A program made the position numbers and the translations under genes. 64,000 bases of DNA from Verrucomicrobiota bacterium. GTDB lineage: Bacteria; Verrucomicrobiota; Verrucomicrobiia; Opitutales; Opitutaceae. The stretch lies in the NCBI GenBank assembly GCA_018239675.1, contig JAFEGX010000135.1:1-64000 (forward strand), in the 5' to 3' direction. Below the pieces are notes generated by a model. That model ran no database searches. It was not told the origin of the DNA and was given only the letters and a program-made list of their open reading frames with translations. This document shows, piece after piece, positions 63,166 to 64,000 of this stretch. Numbering within the stretch: position 1 is the stretch's first letter; every line of letters begins with the position of its first letter.

Positions 63166-64000
63166 ATGCCACCGCCAAACCAAGCCTCGGGCAGCAAACC
63201 CAACGACCTCAAGCGGTCCGATTTTCCCTGCAATCCCGACTGGAAAAACGATTCGGGCGGGCGGCACCATATCTTCCTCTTTGACGGGACCTGGAATGAC
63301 GAGACGGGGATGAATCCCGCCGACTTCCGGTGGGACGCGGCCCGTCACCTCTGGGTCAGCCAGAGCGATCCCACGCAGGCGTTCCCGCCCATCGTCACCA
63401 ACCTGGTCAAGACCTACACGGCGCTCGGGCCGGACAGCGACCGGCAGGTCACGCATTATTTCCGGGGTATTGGCAACGACGACGAGAACGATGCGCTCAA
63501 CCAGCGCACCGAGGGAATGTTGGCGACGATGGAGCAGCACATCCGCAACGCCGCGTACTGCGAGTTTCTCCGGACCTACCGGCGCGGCGACCAGATCTCG
63601 ATTCTCGGTTTCAGCCGCGGCGCCGCGAGTGCGCGCCTGTTCGCGCGGGACCTTGCGACCATCGGCTTCCTCAAGGAAGTTACGATCGAAAGCCGATACT
63701 GCCGCGTGCGGAACAGCGGCGAGATCCGCCATGACGTGTGGACGCTTGAGACCAAGTGGGCCGGCCGGCCGCTGGTGGCCGGACCGGACCTCCCGATCGC
63801 CTTTCTCGGAGTCTGGGACACGGTGGCCACGAGCCTCTCCGCCAAGCCGAACGACTGGCGGGTGCCGGACTCCGTGGGGCGCGCGGTGCACTGCCTGGCC
63901 CTCGACGAGACCCGGAAGCTTTTCGCGCCCACCCTGCTGCAGTACCCAAAGAGCCGGGCCGCCGACATGAAGGAAGTCTGGTTCCCCGGCGCGCACAGCG
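63166..64000 (+). CDS. DUF2235 alpha/beta hydrolase (Tle1-like), partial
   Basis: Start of a larger gene that runs past the right edge; 278 complete codons are present. It has the DUF2235 features [12 protein letters not shown] and, near the middle, [16 protein letters not shown] with the nucleophile serine in GxSxG, then [10 protein letters not shown] with a possible catalytic Asp. The visible end is EVWFPGAHS, where the catalytic His would follow. DUF2235 contains type VI secretion lipase effectors of the Tle1 group. No T6SS genes are visible here, so a secretion role is only inferred. The ATG at 63166 is the first in frame. Confidence 0.8.
   Translation, partial: MPPPNQASGSKPNDLKRSDFPCNPDWKNDSGGRHHIFLFDGTWNDETGMNPADFRWDAARHLWVSQSDPTQAFPPIVTNLVKTYTALGPDSDRQVTHYFRGIGNDDENDALNQRTEGMLATMEQHIRNAAYCEFLRTYRRGDQISILGFSRGAASARLFARDLATIGFLKEVTIESRYCRVRNSGEIRHDVWTLETKWAGRPLVAGPDLPIAFLGVWDTVATSLSAKPNDWRVPDSVGRAVHCLALDETRKLFAPTLLQYPKSRAADMKEVWFPGAHS

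Overview
This is a GC-rich chromosomal segment that I read as an Opitutaceae-like member of the Verrucomicrobiota. The assignment is an inference from gene content. The window combines secreted GxGYxYP proteins, GH172/DUF2961 enzymes, DUF6786, GH141-like beta-helix proteins, a heparinase II/III-like protein, several phytanoyl-CoA dioxygenase (PhyH) homologues with AraC regulators, and an RhaI-type sugar isomerase. No rRNA, tRNA, CRISPR array, insertion sequence or prophage was found.

Layout. 0-3.9 kb: a methionine synthase split into two translationally coupled genes, behind an AT-rich hairpin leader. 3.9-11.4 kb: a glutathionyl-hydroquinone reductase, a small lipoprotein, an M3 oligopeptidase, a thioredoxin-like lipoprotein, a repeat-containing secreted protein, a DMT transporter and a PQQ-type beta-propeller. 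11.5-18 kb: two tandem GH141-like beta-helix paralogues flanking an NxxGxxxF-repeat protein, then an M20 peptidase. 18.2-22.9 kb: a four-gene operon (small secreted protein, GxGYxYP protein, GH172 enzyme, DUF6786 protein). 23-26.3 kb: TspO, a beta-lactamase-fold hydrolase, a hemolysin-III-type membrane protein and a helical periplasmic protein. 26.5-35 kb: a second copy of the small-secreted-protein/GxGYxYP pair, a heparinase-like protein, two PhyH genes, an AraC regulator, an SDR oxidoreductase and RhaI-type sugar isomerase. 36.9-49 kb: housekeeping (lnt, secA, an acyltransferase-like membrane protein, uxs, tgt, trpG, nrdR, HIT, lysA). 49-52 kb: a second AraC/PhyH pair and a second GH172 enzyme. 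52-58 kb: acpS/146-aa/nnr/dprA operon, pdxJ, ychJ. 58-64 kb: a GH20/GH67-like protein, a Gfo/Idh/MocA oxidoreductase, a fatty acid hydroxylase-family protein and the start of a DUF2235 alpha/beta hydrolase that runs off the window.

The carbohydrate genes look like loosely clustered scavenging functions. Secreted proteins (GxGYxYP, the first GH172, DUF6786) may act outside the cytoplasm. Enzymes without signal peptides (GH141-like pair, heparinase-like, second GH172, GH20/67-like) may finish oligosaccharides inside. AraC regulators next to PhyH genes suggest substrate-responsive control.

The most unusual signal is non-coding. From about 31 kb onward most intergenic gaps over 100 bases hold an imperfect inverted repeat whose arms are iterated units with a strict 7-base or 9-base period. 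At least seven sequence families share this architecture. Several abut start codons, including the unusual TTG and GTG starts of tgt and trpG. The second strong observation is that Tgt lacks two of its three canonical zinc cysteines.
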